The notes beneath the pieces are model-generated. The model was not told where the DNA came from. It saw nothing but the letters and a program-made list of their open reading frames with translations, and did not search any database. From assembly GCA_025769875.1 (NCBI GenBank), contig JAGFNK010000451.1, forward strand, positions 1 to 41,783: a stretch of 41,783 nt of DNA. The letters run 5' to 3'. The translations under genes and the position numbers were made by a program. This DNA is from Russula earlei. Its lineage: Eukaryota; Basidiomycota; Agaricomycetes; Russulales; Russulaceae. The stretch's first letter is position 1, and each line of letters begins with the position of its first letter. Positions 1 through 11,282 of the stretch are shown in pieces.

Positions 1-115
1 TCTGCTCTCTTGATTACCTGCTTTTCCTCTGCCTTTGCCACAGTATTTAATGACTGGTAGCTATGGTTTCGAATGACAGTTCTGTGCAGTCTCCTGCTCC
101 CCCTTTTTGCTCGCT
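1..115 (+). repeat. Dispersed repeat, inverted copy of 8100-8215
   Basis: The first ~115 bases match, with scattered mismatches, the reverse complement of 8100-8215, the segment around and just upstream of the Ulp1-like ORF at 7641-8141. This is therefore the edge of a second copy of that transposon, entering the window in opposite orientation. The match fades near 115. Bases 116-347 hold no gene I can support; a short minus-strand ORF (214-396) there has no recognisable domain. Confidence 0.7.
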
Positions 116-347
116 TCACTGATCAACGAACACATGAACACTGCTGGTCTGAGGGAACTTGAAGCGTGTGATATAACTAGCCATATCCATGTTTCTATGA
201 ACTCATGGGCTACTCATCCATCATTCTCCTCGTACATTTGAAACATATTTCGATCTAGGTGCCTCCCAAGATGATACTTTGGGATGGCTTGTATATGGTG
301 ACCTTCTCTTGTCCATGACGAGGGAACTCGGTTTGAGCTAAACTGTG

Positions 348-701
348 GGATTATTGCCGTTTTCAGCACACTTGGCGGAGCTTGAATTCCACCCAAATCG
401 GCACAGAAACCCCCTCAAACATGCGGGATGAATATCTCCCTCAAAACAGCTTCAATTCATATGACATTTATTGTCCCTGAATCGCCTGAATGAGGGCTAG
501 GCAGCCCCATTGTTTTCATGAGATTTGAGTGAGAATTGGTGGAGCTGGACTCAAGCCACCTCCACATGTGTATTAGATGAATTACAACTCAAAATCATGG
601 TCTATATCTATTATTTTTCCCTCATGTTGTACCCATGGGCTGTCTTGAGGCAGCCCCATAGTGTTTTTGACTCAAGTGTTGTGGTGTGCAACATTATTTC
701 C
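348..701 (-). repeat. Left arm of ~350-bp inverted repeat (hAT 5' end)
   Basis: Reverse complement of 3208-3562 with high identity over about 350 bases. The right arm contains the 5' flank and first coding bases of the hAT transposase gene, so this arm is a truncated hAT 5' end pointing left. Identity stops at about 348 on the outside and about 701 on the inside. The 97-residue ORF at 525-818 and its minus-strand twin at 3007-3384 are the same repeat DNA read twice and are not genes. Confidence 0.85.
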
Positions 702-3207
702 AGTGCAATTGGAGTCGCGGCCAGCCACTCATCACCCCTCTTGCCTCTCGATTCTGACCATCCTTCTTGTTTTTCACAGACAGAGAGGAGTGGGTTGCAA
801 AGAGGGGTCCTATTCTGAACTCTTTCTACTACAGAGTAGCTAGGGTGTTTTTATATACAGGAGTCGTCTCCATTGCAGGTGGTGGCAGCAGGCATGGACG
901 AGGAGCGAAGGCGTAGGTGGTGAGCATGAGTTTGTAGATAGAGACATAGGTGGCGAGGACTCGAGAAAGAGGATGCGTGGGGTGGCTTGCACGGGGGTGG
1001 GATCTGTCGTCTTGCGGTGGCGGTGGCAGGGGTCGTCTCCACTGCAGGTGTCGGCAGCAGACATGGGCGAGAGCGTGTGAATGGATGGGGAGGCGATGTG
1101 GGAGGCGGTGTGCGGTGTGCTGTTGGCATCGGCGACTGCTTCTCCTGCGGCGGCGGTGGCATGGCGGCGGCTTCTGCTCCTGTTGTGGCATGTTGTGGCT
1201 AAGTTCGTGGCCGAGGCCTTCTTGGTCTTCTGGGGTGGTGCTGGTGGCGAGGGGTTGCGACGGTGCGGCGGTGCTGGTGTCGCACGAAACTACTAAAGCG
1301 GTGGCTGTGACTGAGAAGACTGAGGCTGAGACTGAGAAGGTGGCGGCAGACTGAGCTGGTGCGATGGTGGAGGCGGACAGGGCGGAGGCGACGACTGAGG
1401 GCAACGCAGGGGCGACGGCGGCTGTAGCTGACAAGGGCGTGGCGGCAGTGGCTTGTGAGATGGTGGTGGAGGCGGCGGCTGACGAGACTAAGGCGGCTGG
1501 CAAGGCTAAGAGCGCGGTGGCGCCAGTTGACTGATCTGAAGCTGGGGCAATGGAGACGGCTGGCAAAACTAGGGGCATGGTGGCGGCGGCTGAGACTGAG
1601 AAGGCTGAGGCTGAGGGCAGGGTGGAGGCGGCGGCGGCTGGCGATGCTGGTGCTATGACAGACTGGGCTGAACTGACCAGTACGGGTGAGGCTAAGATGG
1701 AGACTGATGCGAAGTTGGCAGCTGGCACGACTGAGGCTACTGTGGCGACGGACGAGGTGACGGACGAGACAGTGCGTAAAGAGTCGTGTGGCTTATTCAT
1801 CAACTGTCCACCTGTCCACTCCTACTCCAGGACGACGACAGGGCGTTCTTCCCTTCCCAGAGCTGCTCACCATACCTTGCTCTACCCCTCCATTTCAACC
1901 CCCTAAACCCTCATGGGCTCGAAGCAATGTGCTTCAAAACGCCGGCCTGCACCGACACGTACTACTGGCCAAAGGAAGGCTGCCCAAAAAAAAACTGGTG
2001 GAAATGAAAGTGACAGCTCAGGCACTCCCACTCGACCGAAGCGATCACAACCACGAGCTCAGGCTTCCAAGACATCCCTTCCTGCTATTGATGAGGATGG
2101 GGAGGAAGAGTCCTATGCCTATGTAAATGTAGAAGCCTGGGAACTCACTACAGCACAAACGCACGGACCACAAGACATGCAAAATTGTCGCAAAAGCGCA
2201 CAGCCTCGATGTTGACTCACCCACACAGCTATATGGCTGGCCACGAATCGCTTACAAGAGTACATATGTGCGTATTCCTTTCGTGCCATCTCCTCTTCGT
2301 CCTCACATCATCATCATCATCATCGCCGCCAGCACGCCACCCTCGCCCCCATCAACCGCCGCATGCCCTCGCCCTCAACGCCCCCGCCTTCACCATGCAC
2401 TGATGAGTCCCAATGCACAGCCGAAGAGCCCCGTACCACGCCGCCATCTTCGTTGCCATCAGATGGTGTTGCTACTGTACATTTCAGTATGCTTTTCTCC
2501 CCTTTTTTACTAGACTCTCATTTTGTTAGTCAGAGATCTGCACGCCGCCTATGCGTCCATTTCCCAGCCTGCCACCGTCTTCCCTCTCCCTTTCTACTTC
2601 CACGCCCCCTCGCTCCTCTCCCTCGCATCTGCCATCCAAGTTCTCCAATCGTCCCACCTGCAATCGCGTTCGGCAGCACCATCAGCGCCCAAGCGACCAC
2701 CCACCAGCACTCTCCCTATCCCCCCTCCAGCCTCTCCTTTGCATCGTCTCCCCCTCCTCGTGTCGCGACTCGACCACACCCCTCATCACCACACCTGGCC
2801 TCGGCCATCCTTCACAAATCGCCACACACCACTACCACAGCCGCTGGAGACCATGACTCGATACCTCGTGTCGTCCAGCTTTGGTCCCCTTCTCATGTCT
2901 AGATTTCCTTTCATATGACTGTCTTTTGTGCTTTTCCTGTCCCTTAGCCTTAGTTCTAACCTGTATCTGCTACCATGTTGAATAAAGTTGCCCTGTTGTT
3001 CCCTTATCATCTGTGTGAACCTGAGTGCAGTCGAATGAACAAATGCATTCTCGCGTTCCCGCTAGGTGCTCCTCCTCTTTGGAGCTTCAGTCTTATGAAG
3101 TCATTCTGCATTCTTGGACACACTTCACTGCCCCATGGGCTCAGGTGTGCACTTCCTGGGGGGGCTCCTTCCCGGCACACGACCATGCTACTGTCACACG
3201 ATATGAG
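702..3207. other. Spacer between inverted-repeat arms: low complexity, no supported gene
   Basis: About 2.5 kb between the hAT-derived arms. 860-1790 is GC-rich and built from degenerate GGCGG and GAGGCTGAG-like words. Its minus strand is open for 324 codons (829-1803), but the product is only an Ala/Ser/Val run followed by Arg/Pro/His-rich sequence, so I do not call it a gene. 1913-2215 (+) encodes a short basic, Lys/Arg/Thr-rich peptide starting at a good ATG that could be the N-terminus of a transposon protein. 2308-2325 is a CAT trinucleotide run. 2330-2860 is C-rich and Pro/Ser-rich in every frame. 2980-2986 is an AATAAA-like signal. A motif at about 826-862 recurs inside the Harbinger element at 32222-32262. 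Confidence 0.6.
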
Positions 3208-3562
3208 GGAAATGACGTTGCACACCACAATGCTTGAGTCAAAAACACTATGGGGCTGCCTCAAGACAGCCCATGGGTACAACATGAGGGAAAAATAATA
3301 GATATAGACCATGATTTTGAGTTGTAATTCATCTAATACACATGTGGAGGTGGCTTGAGTCCAGCTCCACCAATTCTCACTCAAATCTCATGAAAACAAT
3401 GGGGCTGCCTAGCCCTCATTCAGGCGATTCAGGGACAATAAATGTCATATGAATTGAAGCTGTTTTGAGGGAGATATTCATCCCGCATGTTTGAGGGGGT
3501 TTCTGTGCCGATTTGGGTGGAATTCAAGCTCTGCCAAGTGCACTGAAAACGGCAATAAGTCC
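3208..3562 (+). repeat. Right arm of ~350-bp inverted repeat
   Basis: Partner of 348-701. It covers the upstream flank of the hAT transposase and runs into its first exon, stopping around 3562. Past that point the right side continues as an intact hAT gene while the left side diverges. The two arms are therefore not simply the terminal inverted repeats of one element: they include coding sequence. Confidence 0.85.
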
Positions 3563-6212
3563 AGGGGCAATAAGAGTATTGTTGATGAAGTCACGACTTT
3601 GCGACGCCATTTGGAGGCATGCCATGCAGTGCTTAATTTTTTTTGGTTTTCAATTTTTGATCTGATCCTTCCCCCCATTTAGGGCAAGTATCGCAACTGG
3701 GCAAAAGGTGCCAGCTTCTCGTCAAAACTTCCTGGAGACATCAAGAAGCGGAAGGCCGCTGTGGAGGAGGTGACACATACTTTGGATCGCAATCTTAGTC
3801 AGGAGAAGCTCTCTGAGTGGGTCATCCCCTACTCGGACAAGCTCTTCCGTCGAGTAACGGTGGAGTGGCTCGTGGCTACGGATCAGGTGAGGAGTCCGTT
3901 CTTACAACTTAATCTCCTGTTTCATTGCATAATTTCACAGCCAATCTATGCTCTTGAACATCCCAAGTTCAAGGAGTTGATTGACATTGCTTCTCGCGCA
4001 ACAAATGGTGTCGAGATTCCAGGTCGCAAGGCAGCGCGGGCGGAAATCATGCGCATGTTCAAGGTTCACCTTACGACATTGAAAACCCAACTCAATGTAT
4101 GTGTTCCCTTCATTTTTCTTTCTTTTCTCATCATTTCCCAGGGTCCGACCGTTCAAGGCAAAGTCAGTTTAACGTGTGACACGTGGCAGGCAGGAAATGC
4201 AGATGGATATTTCGCTGTCACAGCACACTGGATCGAAGAGCTGACACCTGGAAAATGGGAACTCAAGAGCGCCCTAATTGGTTTCACGCGGGTCAACAAC
4301 GCGCATAATGGTGAACGGCTCGGCCAGGCTTTATTCAAGATCATCAGACGATTGGGAATTGAGGACAAGGTAAGCGAAGCAACCTTATTGATGTCCCACC
4401 AGGCTTATCCTCCACTACGAAGATTGGCCATGTCACTTGCGACAATGCAAGCAACAACCTAACCATGATGAAGGAATTTGCCGCGCGACTGAAAACTACT
4501 ACAGGCAACAAGTATGATTGGAGGAAGAGAAAAATCAAGTGCGTTGATCCACAAACTTTCTGATTTCAGTTACTCACAAACAACAGTTGTCTCGCGCATG
4601 TTATCAATCTGGCAACGCAAATCCTCATATCAACCTATAGCAAGTCAGCACATTTTGACCCAAAGCAGCCGGAAGCACATGTACCAACATCCTGCGATGA
4701 GGTGGGGTTGGTAAGGGCTATTGTAGTCAAGGCACGTATTGCTACTTCACCCGACAAAAATATTATCGCTCACCCCTGGTCAGGAACGCTCATCATCAAA
4801 GCGAAAAGAAATGTGGAGAACTATTCAGGTTAAGGCAAATGACAGCCATCCAGTTCAACTTATACTGGATATGAAGGTGCGGTGGTCATCGACGTACTTG
4901 ATGCTTGATCGTGCCGAAAGAAAGAAGAATGTGCGTAGCAAGTTCCAAATGAAGATTTGTATTCATCATTTGTTTTCCTTAGTGCGTTGATGTTTTTGTC
5001 AATGAGCTTCGTTGGGAGGAACAAGACTCTGCGAAGCGTGATAAGATACGTGAGCTCAAGCTCACAAGTGAAGAATGGTTGCGGGTCAACCATTTTCTTG
5101 GATTGCTCAGTGTACGTCTGTGTACTCTTTCATCTACAAATCAAAGCCTGACAGTCCTTAGCATGCTGATAATGCTCAACAGGCATTCTCATCTGACAAT
5201 GTTCCAACTCTTCGTCTGGCCATTCCGGCGCTTGAAGCCCTTTACAGAGCATGGTCCAGTCGTGCCGACCGTCCAAAATACGAGCCATTTGCCCCTGCCA
5301 TTCGTGCTGCATGTGAGAAGGTTGACAAGTACTACGAGAAAACTACAGAGTCTCCTGTGTACATCATGTCCATGAGTACGACTTTTGGCCCTCGCCCTGT
5401 CATCCATCACTGACATATTTCTAGTTCTCAACCCAAAGGAGAAGATGGGATATTTCAAGAAGCAATGGTCCGCTGATCTCCACGATGATGTCCTGAAATG
5501 TGTTGAGGAGGTACGCTCAAGTCCCCTTTTACGTCTAGGTGCTAATTGCTCTTAGTTCAAAGAGCGGTGGCTACGATTGAGTGGTCATTCTATGATGAGG
5601 CCATCCACACCATCAAGAAAGGACAAGGGACTTCGCACTTTGCTTCGAGAGCTTAGCGATGATGATGAAGACACAGCGGCAGACACAGGGTTGGATGTAC
5701 CAGATGACCCTCAACGGCCATGGCTCCGTGATTACCATGCATACATGGATGTTCCCGAGCAAGTTCCAGAAGGCTGGACAGCAATCCAGTGGTGGGGCGT
5801 AAGCATTCTGGATTGAATACTCATACAAGTGACTAAAATAACTTCACAGTACAACTCACAGCGCTATCATCGTGCTTGGGGCTCCCTCGCGCGGGACTAT
5901 CTGGCGATTATGTCGTCATCCGTTTCTAGTGAACGCACGTTCTCGCAGGGTGGGATTACAATATCAAAACAACGCAATCGTCTCAAGGGTGACATTGTGG
6001 AGGCCCTGCAGTGTATCAAGTGCGCGATCCGTCATGATTTACTTTTCCGAGAACCTGCACCATCATCAATATCAGAAGCTGAGGAAACTAGCGACCAAGA
6101 GCTGGATGATGCGGCAGCCAGAGGGGACTCAGGAGACTCAGATGTTGAAGAGTTCTCGTGGGATGGGCTACTGATTGACGACAATGAGGAGACAATGTAT
6201 TGGTCTGAGTAG
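3491..6212 (+). CDS. hAT-family transposase (zf-BED / RNase H-like / hAT dimerisation), multi-intron
   Basis: Cut-and-paste transposase of the hAT superfamily. The reading frame can be followed through at least eleven short GT-AG introns (for example ending at 3682, 3941, 4140, 4427, 4785, 5849) without a stop. In order it shows the second half of a BED-type zinc finger (LRRHLEACH, near 3600), an alpha-helical stretch, the RNase H-like core with the first catalytic Asp in LTCDTWQ (near 4175) and the second in HVTCDNASNN (near 4435), an insertion domain with DMKVRWSSTY (near 4870), and the C-terminal dimerisation block SSVSSERTFSQGG (5920-5960), ending in an acidic tail and TAG at 6212. The exact start and the first Cys pair of the BED finger are not resolved, because that exon lies in the inverted-repeat arm. 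The intact core suggests a young, possibly active copy. I did not find matching terminal inverted repeats. The coordinates include introns. Confidence 0.88.
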
Positions 6213-6267
6213 CTTAGTATCTTCCCATACTATCATCAGTGGCCAACCTGCACAATTGACATTTTAT

Positions 6268-7293
6268 TTACATACAAAAGCTGTGGCCCAGGCCAAGCCA
6301 AGCCGGAGCCAAGCCGTAATTGACGGCTTTGGCCCGGCCTGGGATTTTTGTAAGCCAAAGCCGCCTCAGGCCAAGCTGGGCTGGAAAAACCCTATCAAGG
6401 ATAGAGGGTTTCATGATTGTGATTACCACCAACAAGACTCCATGCATCATGACAACATTCAATGGGGTGCCATCCTTGTGCAAGTGCAACAGTCTTGATT
6501 TTTTAGCCTCAACTAAATCAGGATAACAGTCCTGATTTATTGTTGCCCAGTTAATATTATGTTCACAAGGTAAAAAGTGGGTTAAACTTACTATGACACT
6601 GTATTGACCACCACCTTTATGACAAGGATCATTCCCTTGCAGTATTTTTTGCAGGACTGAATCCTTCCACTGTGTCTTGCTTCCAGAGTGGTCAATCCAT
6701 GAGTTTACTGTTGTCCAATGTAATCCAGCAAAAATGACACAGTTGAGCTTCTGTGCAGCCTTTACAATATCTGATGCACTCATTTTCCACCCAACTTGTT
6801 GAACAGCAATCTCAATCTGTGACCAAGCAAAGGGGGTATGCCAATTGTGGTATTTTGCAGAATGCTTGGGCTTTTTCCTCTTTTGACCCTGTGGCTTTCT
6901 GTTTTTGTCTTTGAACTTGCAGTTCAACATGTGTGCAGGGTGAGAAAGTTCAGCCAGTGAAGAACAGATTTTTGTCTTATGTGAATCATTGGCCAGTTGC
7001 ATTGGGATAATCTTCCAGATGATTAGTAGATGGATGTAACAAAAAGGTACATGCATGTACACATTTTTTTGTCCCCTGAAGGTTTTTCTTTGCCTCCCTT
7101 GACTTCTGTTTACACAGTTGTGCCCATGCTCGTATGTTCTCTGCCTTGACTTAGTTTGCTCTCTTGACCATGTAGGTTTCTTTCTCCATCCTTGCCGACT
7201 GCTTCTCACTTTCCCTACTAATGTCTGCCCAGAATTGTTCCTTGTCACATGGCTTGAAGAAGTTGAAAAGCCCTCAGTCCTGCAGGGCATCAT
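6268..7293 (-). pseudogene. Decayed N-terminal part of a DDE-type transposase
   Basis: A 341-codon open frame on the minus strand. The middle part (Lys-rich linker, then a W-S-Q-I-E-x-A helix, a GLHWTTVNSWID helix and a segment with HLHKDGTPLN followed by a hydrophobic helix) resembles the helix-turn-helix and helical N-terminus of fungal DDE superfamily endonuclease (pogo/Tigger-like) transposases, as I know that family. No catalytic DDE core is present: the C-terminal end runs into the GC-rich repeat next to the hAT gene, so the element looks truncated there. The N-terminal third and the separate acidic ORF at 7274-7546 (-) have no features I recognise. It could belong to another DDE family. 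Confidence 0.45.
6280..6400. repeat. GGCCAAGCC-rich palindromic segment, possible hAT 3' subterminal region
   Basis: Just downstream of the hAT stop codon the sequence is packed with GCCAAGCC and its complement. It includes a near-palindrome centred on AATT (about 6308-6334: AGCCAAGCCGT ... ACGGCTttGGC). Clusters of short motifs in both orientations are known for hAT subterminal transposase-binding regions. The assignment to this hAT is by position only; no partner was seen on the left side. Confidence 0.45.
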
Positions 7294-7640
7294 CCATCTT
7301 CATCATTACTAACCCTTCCTGAATTGCAGATATCCTGACTGGTTTCATTATGGGAGCATTGGAAGGCTCTGATATTGATGCAGGTCGAAATGATGTGGCT
7401 GCCAATGGTGCATCTTGTGCTGATGGCATGTGTGATATCTCAAAGTCTTTGTTGATGTCTGACCCCATTTCCATTGCAGGATCTTCATCAAATTCTTTGT
7501 TGCAGGTTCCTTGGCTGTAAATGGAAATGTTGTCATCTGTAATCACATGTGCTCAGACTAGAGGCACTTGTTCAGAATCATCCACCATTGCCATCTCAAT
7601 ATCAGTGTTGTCTGATGAGACTCAGAAAGGGAACAGAGAG

Positions 7641-8141
7641 CTAAGTGATTCTTACCTTGCTTTGAGCTTGGTGTTCATGGAGAATACATAGTAACACCTT
7701 CAAGTGACCTTCCACCACCCTCTGCACTGCTATGAGACCCAAAGTTCTGGGAACAAGGAATGCACTAAGTGTGTTCCATGCCAACAACCCACACAAATAG
7801 CAGTCATCTTGGATTGTGATTGGAAGTTTCTCAAGTGCAGACACAATGCTGCTATGAAAACTTGTCCACCATTTTAGAACCTTCTCCATGTCTGCTGGAA
7901 ACTTTTCTCTTAGTGAAGTGAGCCACCATGGAGCACATGAGGTTCTTGGGACTTGATCTGAGGGTGGGAAGGAACTGAGATTGACCAAGAGTAGAGCTGT
8001 CCCTTGGGCATGAGCACTGGATACTCTGTGCACACGAAGGGGAAGTTGGGAATGGAAGAGAGCTATTGAGAAAGGAGTTTGTTCTTTTCTGGAAGATGAA
8101 CAGGTGAAAAAGGGAGCAGAGGACTGCACAAAAACTGTCAT
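7641..8141 (-). pseudogene. Ulp1-like cysteine protease fragment of transposon origin
   Basis: A 166-codon ORF whose C-terminal half carries CAPWWLTSLREKFP, then W-x-x-F, and then QDDCYLCGLLAWNTL. This matches the C48/Ulp1-type pattern in which a Gln and Asp precede the catalytic Cys-Gly. Such protease domains are common passengers of fungal and plant DNA transposons. Only the C-terminal catalytic end is visible: the His box and any N-terminal domain are absent or beyond recognition, so I call it a fragment. It lies upstream of, and in the same orientation as, the DDE-like remnant at 6268-7293. The start of the ORF and its upstream flank are repeated, inverted, at the left edge of the window. 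Confidence 0.5.
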
Positions 8142-9060
8142 TTGAGACTGTAGCTACCAGTCCTTAAATACTGTAGCAAAGGCAGAGGAAAAGCAGGTAA
8201 TCAAGGGAGCAGAGGGATAGAGGATGCAAGACAAGATGAGTAAGTAGGCAAGTATGATGTTGTGATGGAACATGAACCAGAATGGAGAGATTAGACATTC
8301 TACACTAACCAGAACAAGGCAAGTGTTTAGCAAAATCAGAGAGTAAGTAAATGAGGTGGGATGGGAATTCATAGCAGTACAGTATATCAGCCAAGAGCAT
8401 ACCAAGATCCTATCCCTCCAACTGCAAGTCCGCAAGCATGGGGCAGCACAGCAATGATGAAGGAGGTGAGACACTATGGGCAGCAAGCCCTCCAGTAAAG
8501 TGGTGATGATGAAGATGAACGTGTCATACTGGTCTGTGCATAGACGTGAGACAGGGGTGAGGAGAAGGATTCATAGCCTTTTGCAGAGGAGCAAGAACCC
8601 AATGAAAGGGGTTTGATGAGGGGTGAGATCATAATGACAAGGGGAAGGGAAGAGTGATGCAGGTGGAGAAGACTAGTGGCAGAGGGGATGGAACAAGAAT
8701 AAAGGAGGGCATGATGCAGTTGAATGGTGATGATGTTGTGCCAAAGGTCAGTGCTTGGAGGAGCTGAGCTCCAACTCCAAGACCAATGGAGGAGGCGTTG
8801 AGCGGCAAGGCAAGTGACATCAGAGGCGATTGAACTGGGCTGTTGTCGTCATTCCTGGGCATAGAGTGGGTGATGTGAGGGGATGACATTTTAAGGGGAG
8901 TTTGAGATGGAGCCAGAAAGAGGGGAAAGGAGTGGTGATAGTTGGAAGGAGTGGGACAACGGATGAAAAATGAGAGAGAGAGAGAGGATGAAAAGTGCAG
9001 GAGGTGCAAGGTGCTGATACAAGTCATGTGAGTTTTCAGGTCAGTGGACTCACCCACCTT
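8142..9060. other. Gap without a supported gene
   Basis: This stretch sits between the Ulp1-like fragment and the 3' end of the gypsy remnant. ORFs here (8154-8486 and 8629-9057, both minus) are hydrophobic or Ser/Pro/Leu-rich with no domain I recognise. Purine-rich G/A-biased sequence dominates on the plus strand (for example GAGAGAGAGAG near 8970). It is probably non-coding parts of the flanking transposons. Confidence 0.5.
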
Positions 9061-9096
9061 ACACCTCCCAGGGGGTTAAAATTTGACCATCCCTGG

Positions 9097-11147
9097 TCAA
9101 TCTTTGTTTTGGATAAAGTTGTTGTCATCATCTGCATCTGCAGTGTCATTGTTGTGAATGGCCTCTGGCTCCAGAATTTGTGTGACTGGGATGGAAAACA
9201 ATGAGTGCACAAAATAAGGGATCATGCGAAATGCAGCATAGCACAATTTTGAGACTGCTGCATCCAGCTCTGCTAAGTGATATGCGCCATGTTGAGTCCT
9301 CTTGAGCACAACCATAGGGCTGAAGTAGCAAGGCCTGATCTTGTTCTTCATTGCTGCATCCAAACCTGCGCTCTGCACCAATACTAAGTCTCCAAGCTCA
9401 AACTCATGAGAGAGGATGGAGTTCTGGAACTCCCACTTGAATTGTTCTACCAATGTGAGTCAACTCTTGAGCACCTTCTCACAGATAACAGTGAGGTCAG
9501 CCTCACACATTTCTAGCTGACAGGCATGTGTCATGATAAGGTCAGCAGTGCTCATGGGCTTTGTGAGCTCAGGTATGAGGAAGGTGGCCAGTGTGATGTC
9601 AAAAGGAAGAGGGGGCTCGACTCCATGTGCCATGTAGAAGGGGGAGTGTCCAGTGGACTTACGTATGGTGGTGCAATCAGCCCAGAACACATGAGGTGCA
9701 CACATGGGCCATTTGGACATATTGCCTTTGCATGCTTTGACTAGGGTTTCTCAAATGATGCAGTGCTGTCACGCGACAATGCTGTTGGCATGCAAGTTGT
9801 AAGCTAAGATGTGAATGTGGTGGACTCTGTACCTGTCTGAGAGCCAGTTGAGCACTGCGATGTAAGGTGTGCTGTTGTCTGACATGATCTCTTCTACTGC
9901 ACCCCATCGGCACAGAACTTCTTCAAAGAAAAAGGAGCCCAGGGTATGTCCAGTCTCTGTGTGCAAGGCATGCCACTCCAGACATGCAGTAAGTGAACAG
10001 TGTACCTCTGTGATGTACCAATACCTGGATGCTTGAGGCATGACCATCATGTCCACATAGAGTTTACGAAAGAGGGGAGCAGGGGGAGAGACAGTAGGCA
10101 GAGAACATAGCTTTGTAGTTTGACAGATCTGGCACTGGTGGCAGGTATTGACATACTACCTGACATCCTGCTCAAGGGATGGCCACCAGAAGCAGTCCAG
10201 CAAGGCATGTCACATGGAATAAACTCCTTTGTGGCTGAGGCCATTGTGAGTGTTGTGAAGGAGGGGAAGGCGTTGGGTGGGTGCAATGTATAACTGGTGG
10301 CAACCTTGGTACTGCAGGTGCGAGAGTCATCCATTGGAGAGAATAAAGTGCTTTGCCTGCTGGAAAATGCAGGCAGTAGCTGTGTCATTGAGATTGTTGG
10401 GAATTTAGAGAGTGGAAACGTATCGTTGAACAGACTCAATGTTGTTGTCCGCTTTTCATGATTTCTCGCTCATGGGGATAGTGGTAGTGTCAGCACATGG
10501 ACTAGTGGTGGATGGTACAGTATTTTGCTGAGAGCCCATATGATGAAAGAAGCTAGCTTGGAGGGGTGCCCCTGCATCCAGCTGTTGGGCCAAATTCCAA
10601 GGAACAGAGCCCTGTCAATCCACTCCTCCAGATCGTCTTCTTCATCTTCATCGCTGGCTGGCTTGTGTCATGACAAGCCATCAGGCCCATCGTGTTTGGA
10701 TGCTGGGATGTGGGCTAACTCAAAGTTGAAGAGCTTGATGGTGGCAATCCAGCAATTGACCACAGTGTTTGGTTGGATGTCGGGACTCTTGAGCATGCCA
10801 TGAATGAATTGTGCATCCATTTTAATGACAAGTCATGGTACACCTACAAGATGGACAGCACATGCAGCATGTAGAATAAGCCATAAAGCTCAAGTTTTGC
10901 CTGAGAGTATCTGCTTTCACACTCATTCCAGGTGATGGAACCAAAGCACATGGGTCTTCATTGGCCATCTGGACAGTCCTGGGCAAGGATCCACCCAACT
11001 CCTCTCCAAGATGAGTCAATTGCAAGGTAAATGGTGAGGTTAGCAGAATAATTAATGGAGATTAAGGCTAGGGATGTAATAATAGCTTCTTTAATGAGGT
11101 GCATGGCCTCAGTGTGCTCCTCCTGCCAGTTGAAGGCGACTCCTTTG
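9097..11147 (-). pseudogene. Ty3/gypsy pol remnant: RT end - RNase H - integrase
   Basis: Read right to left on the minus strand this is the 3' two-thirds of a gypsy pol. It starts at the RT/RNase H boundary (VAFNWQEEHTEA near 11130, LAIDSSWRGVGW near 11010, SRYSQAKLELYGL near 10910, and a GPDGLS motif near 10690). The integrase zinc-binding part follows (WWP, YVNTCHQCQICQ near 10150-10190), then the integrase core with first Asp in VDMMVMP (near 10055) and second Asp in SDNSTPY (near 9880). The C-terminal part has the STGHSPFYMAHG and ELGDLVLVQ motifs (9650 and 9400). Frames change at least three times and stops interrupt it, so it is inactive. Reverse transcriptase proper, protease and gag are missing: an LTR fragment abuts the broken end at 11148. 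Confidence 0.85.
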
Positions 11148-11282
11148 TGTCAAGACTCACTGTTGAACAATCCAGTTCAAGAGCGAGGGATAAGTTCAAA
11201 GATGAGTTGATAGACATCCAAGACGGCATGGGCAAGAAGTAGAGTCCAAAGCAGTACCAAATACCAAAGAGGTATGGTTACT
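11148..11282 (-). mobile_element. LTR-B 3'-end fragment, reverse orientation
   Basis: Begins TGTCAAGACTCACTG, the reverse complement of the 3' end of the LTR family seen complete at 31224-32187. It is cut after ~135 bp, where the sequence changes abruptly to LTR-C (TATATAAACCTGTCAG). No target-site duplication can be paired. This is a rearranged junction, not a clean insertion. Confidence 0.7.

Noticed and set aside
525..818. Protein beginning MSENWWSWTQATST
   Set aside because: It appears twice because both inverted-repeat arms contain the same DNA (also 3007-3384 minus). It lies in hAT flank and has no domain.
829..1803. 324-codon open frame on the minus strand
   Set aside because: The product is Ala/Ser/Val-rich then Arg/Pro/His-rich, mirrors a GC-rich degenerate repeat, and is open in several frames on both strands. 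There is no domain and no plausible gene context.
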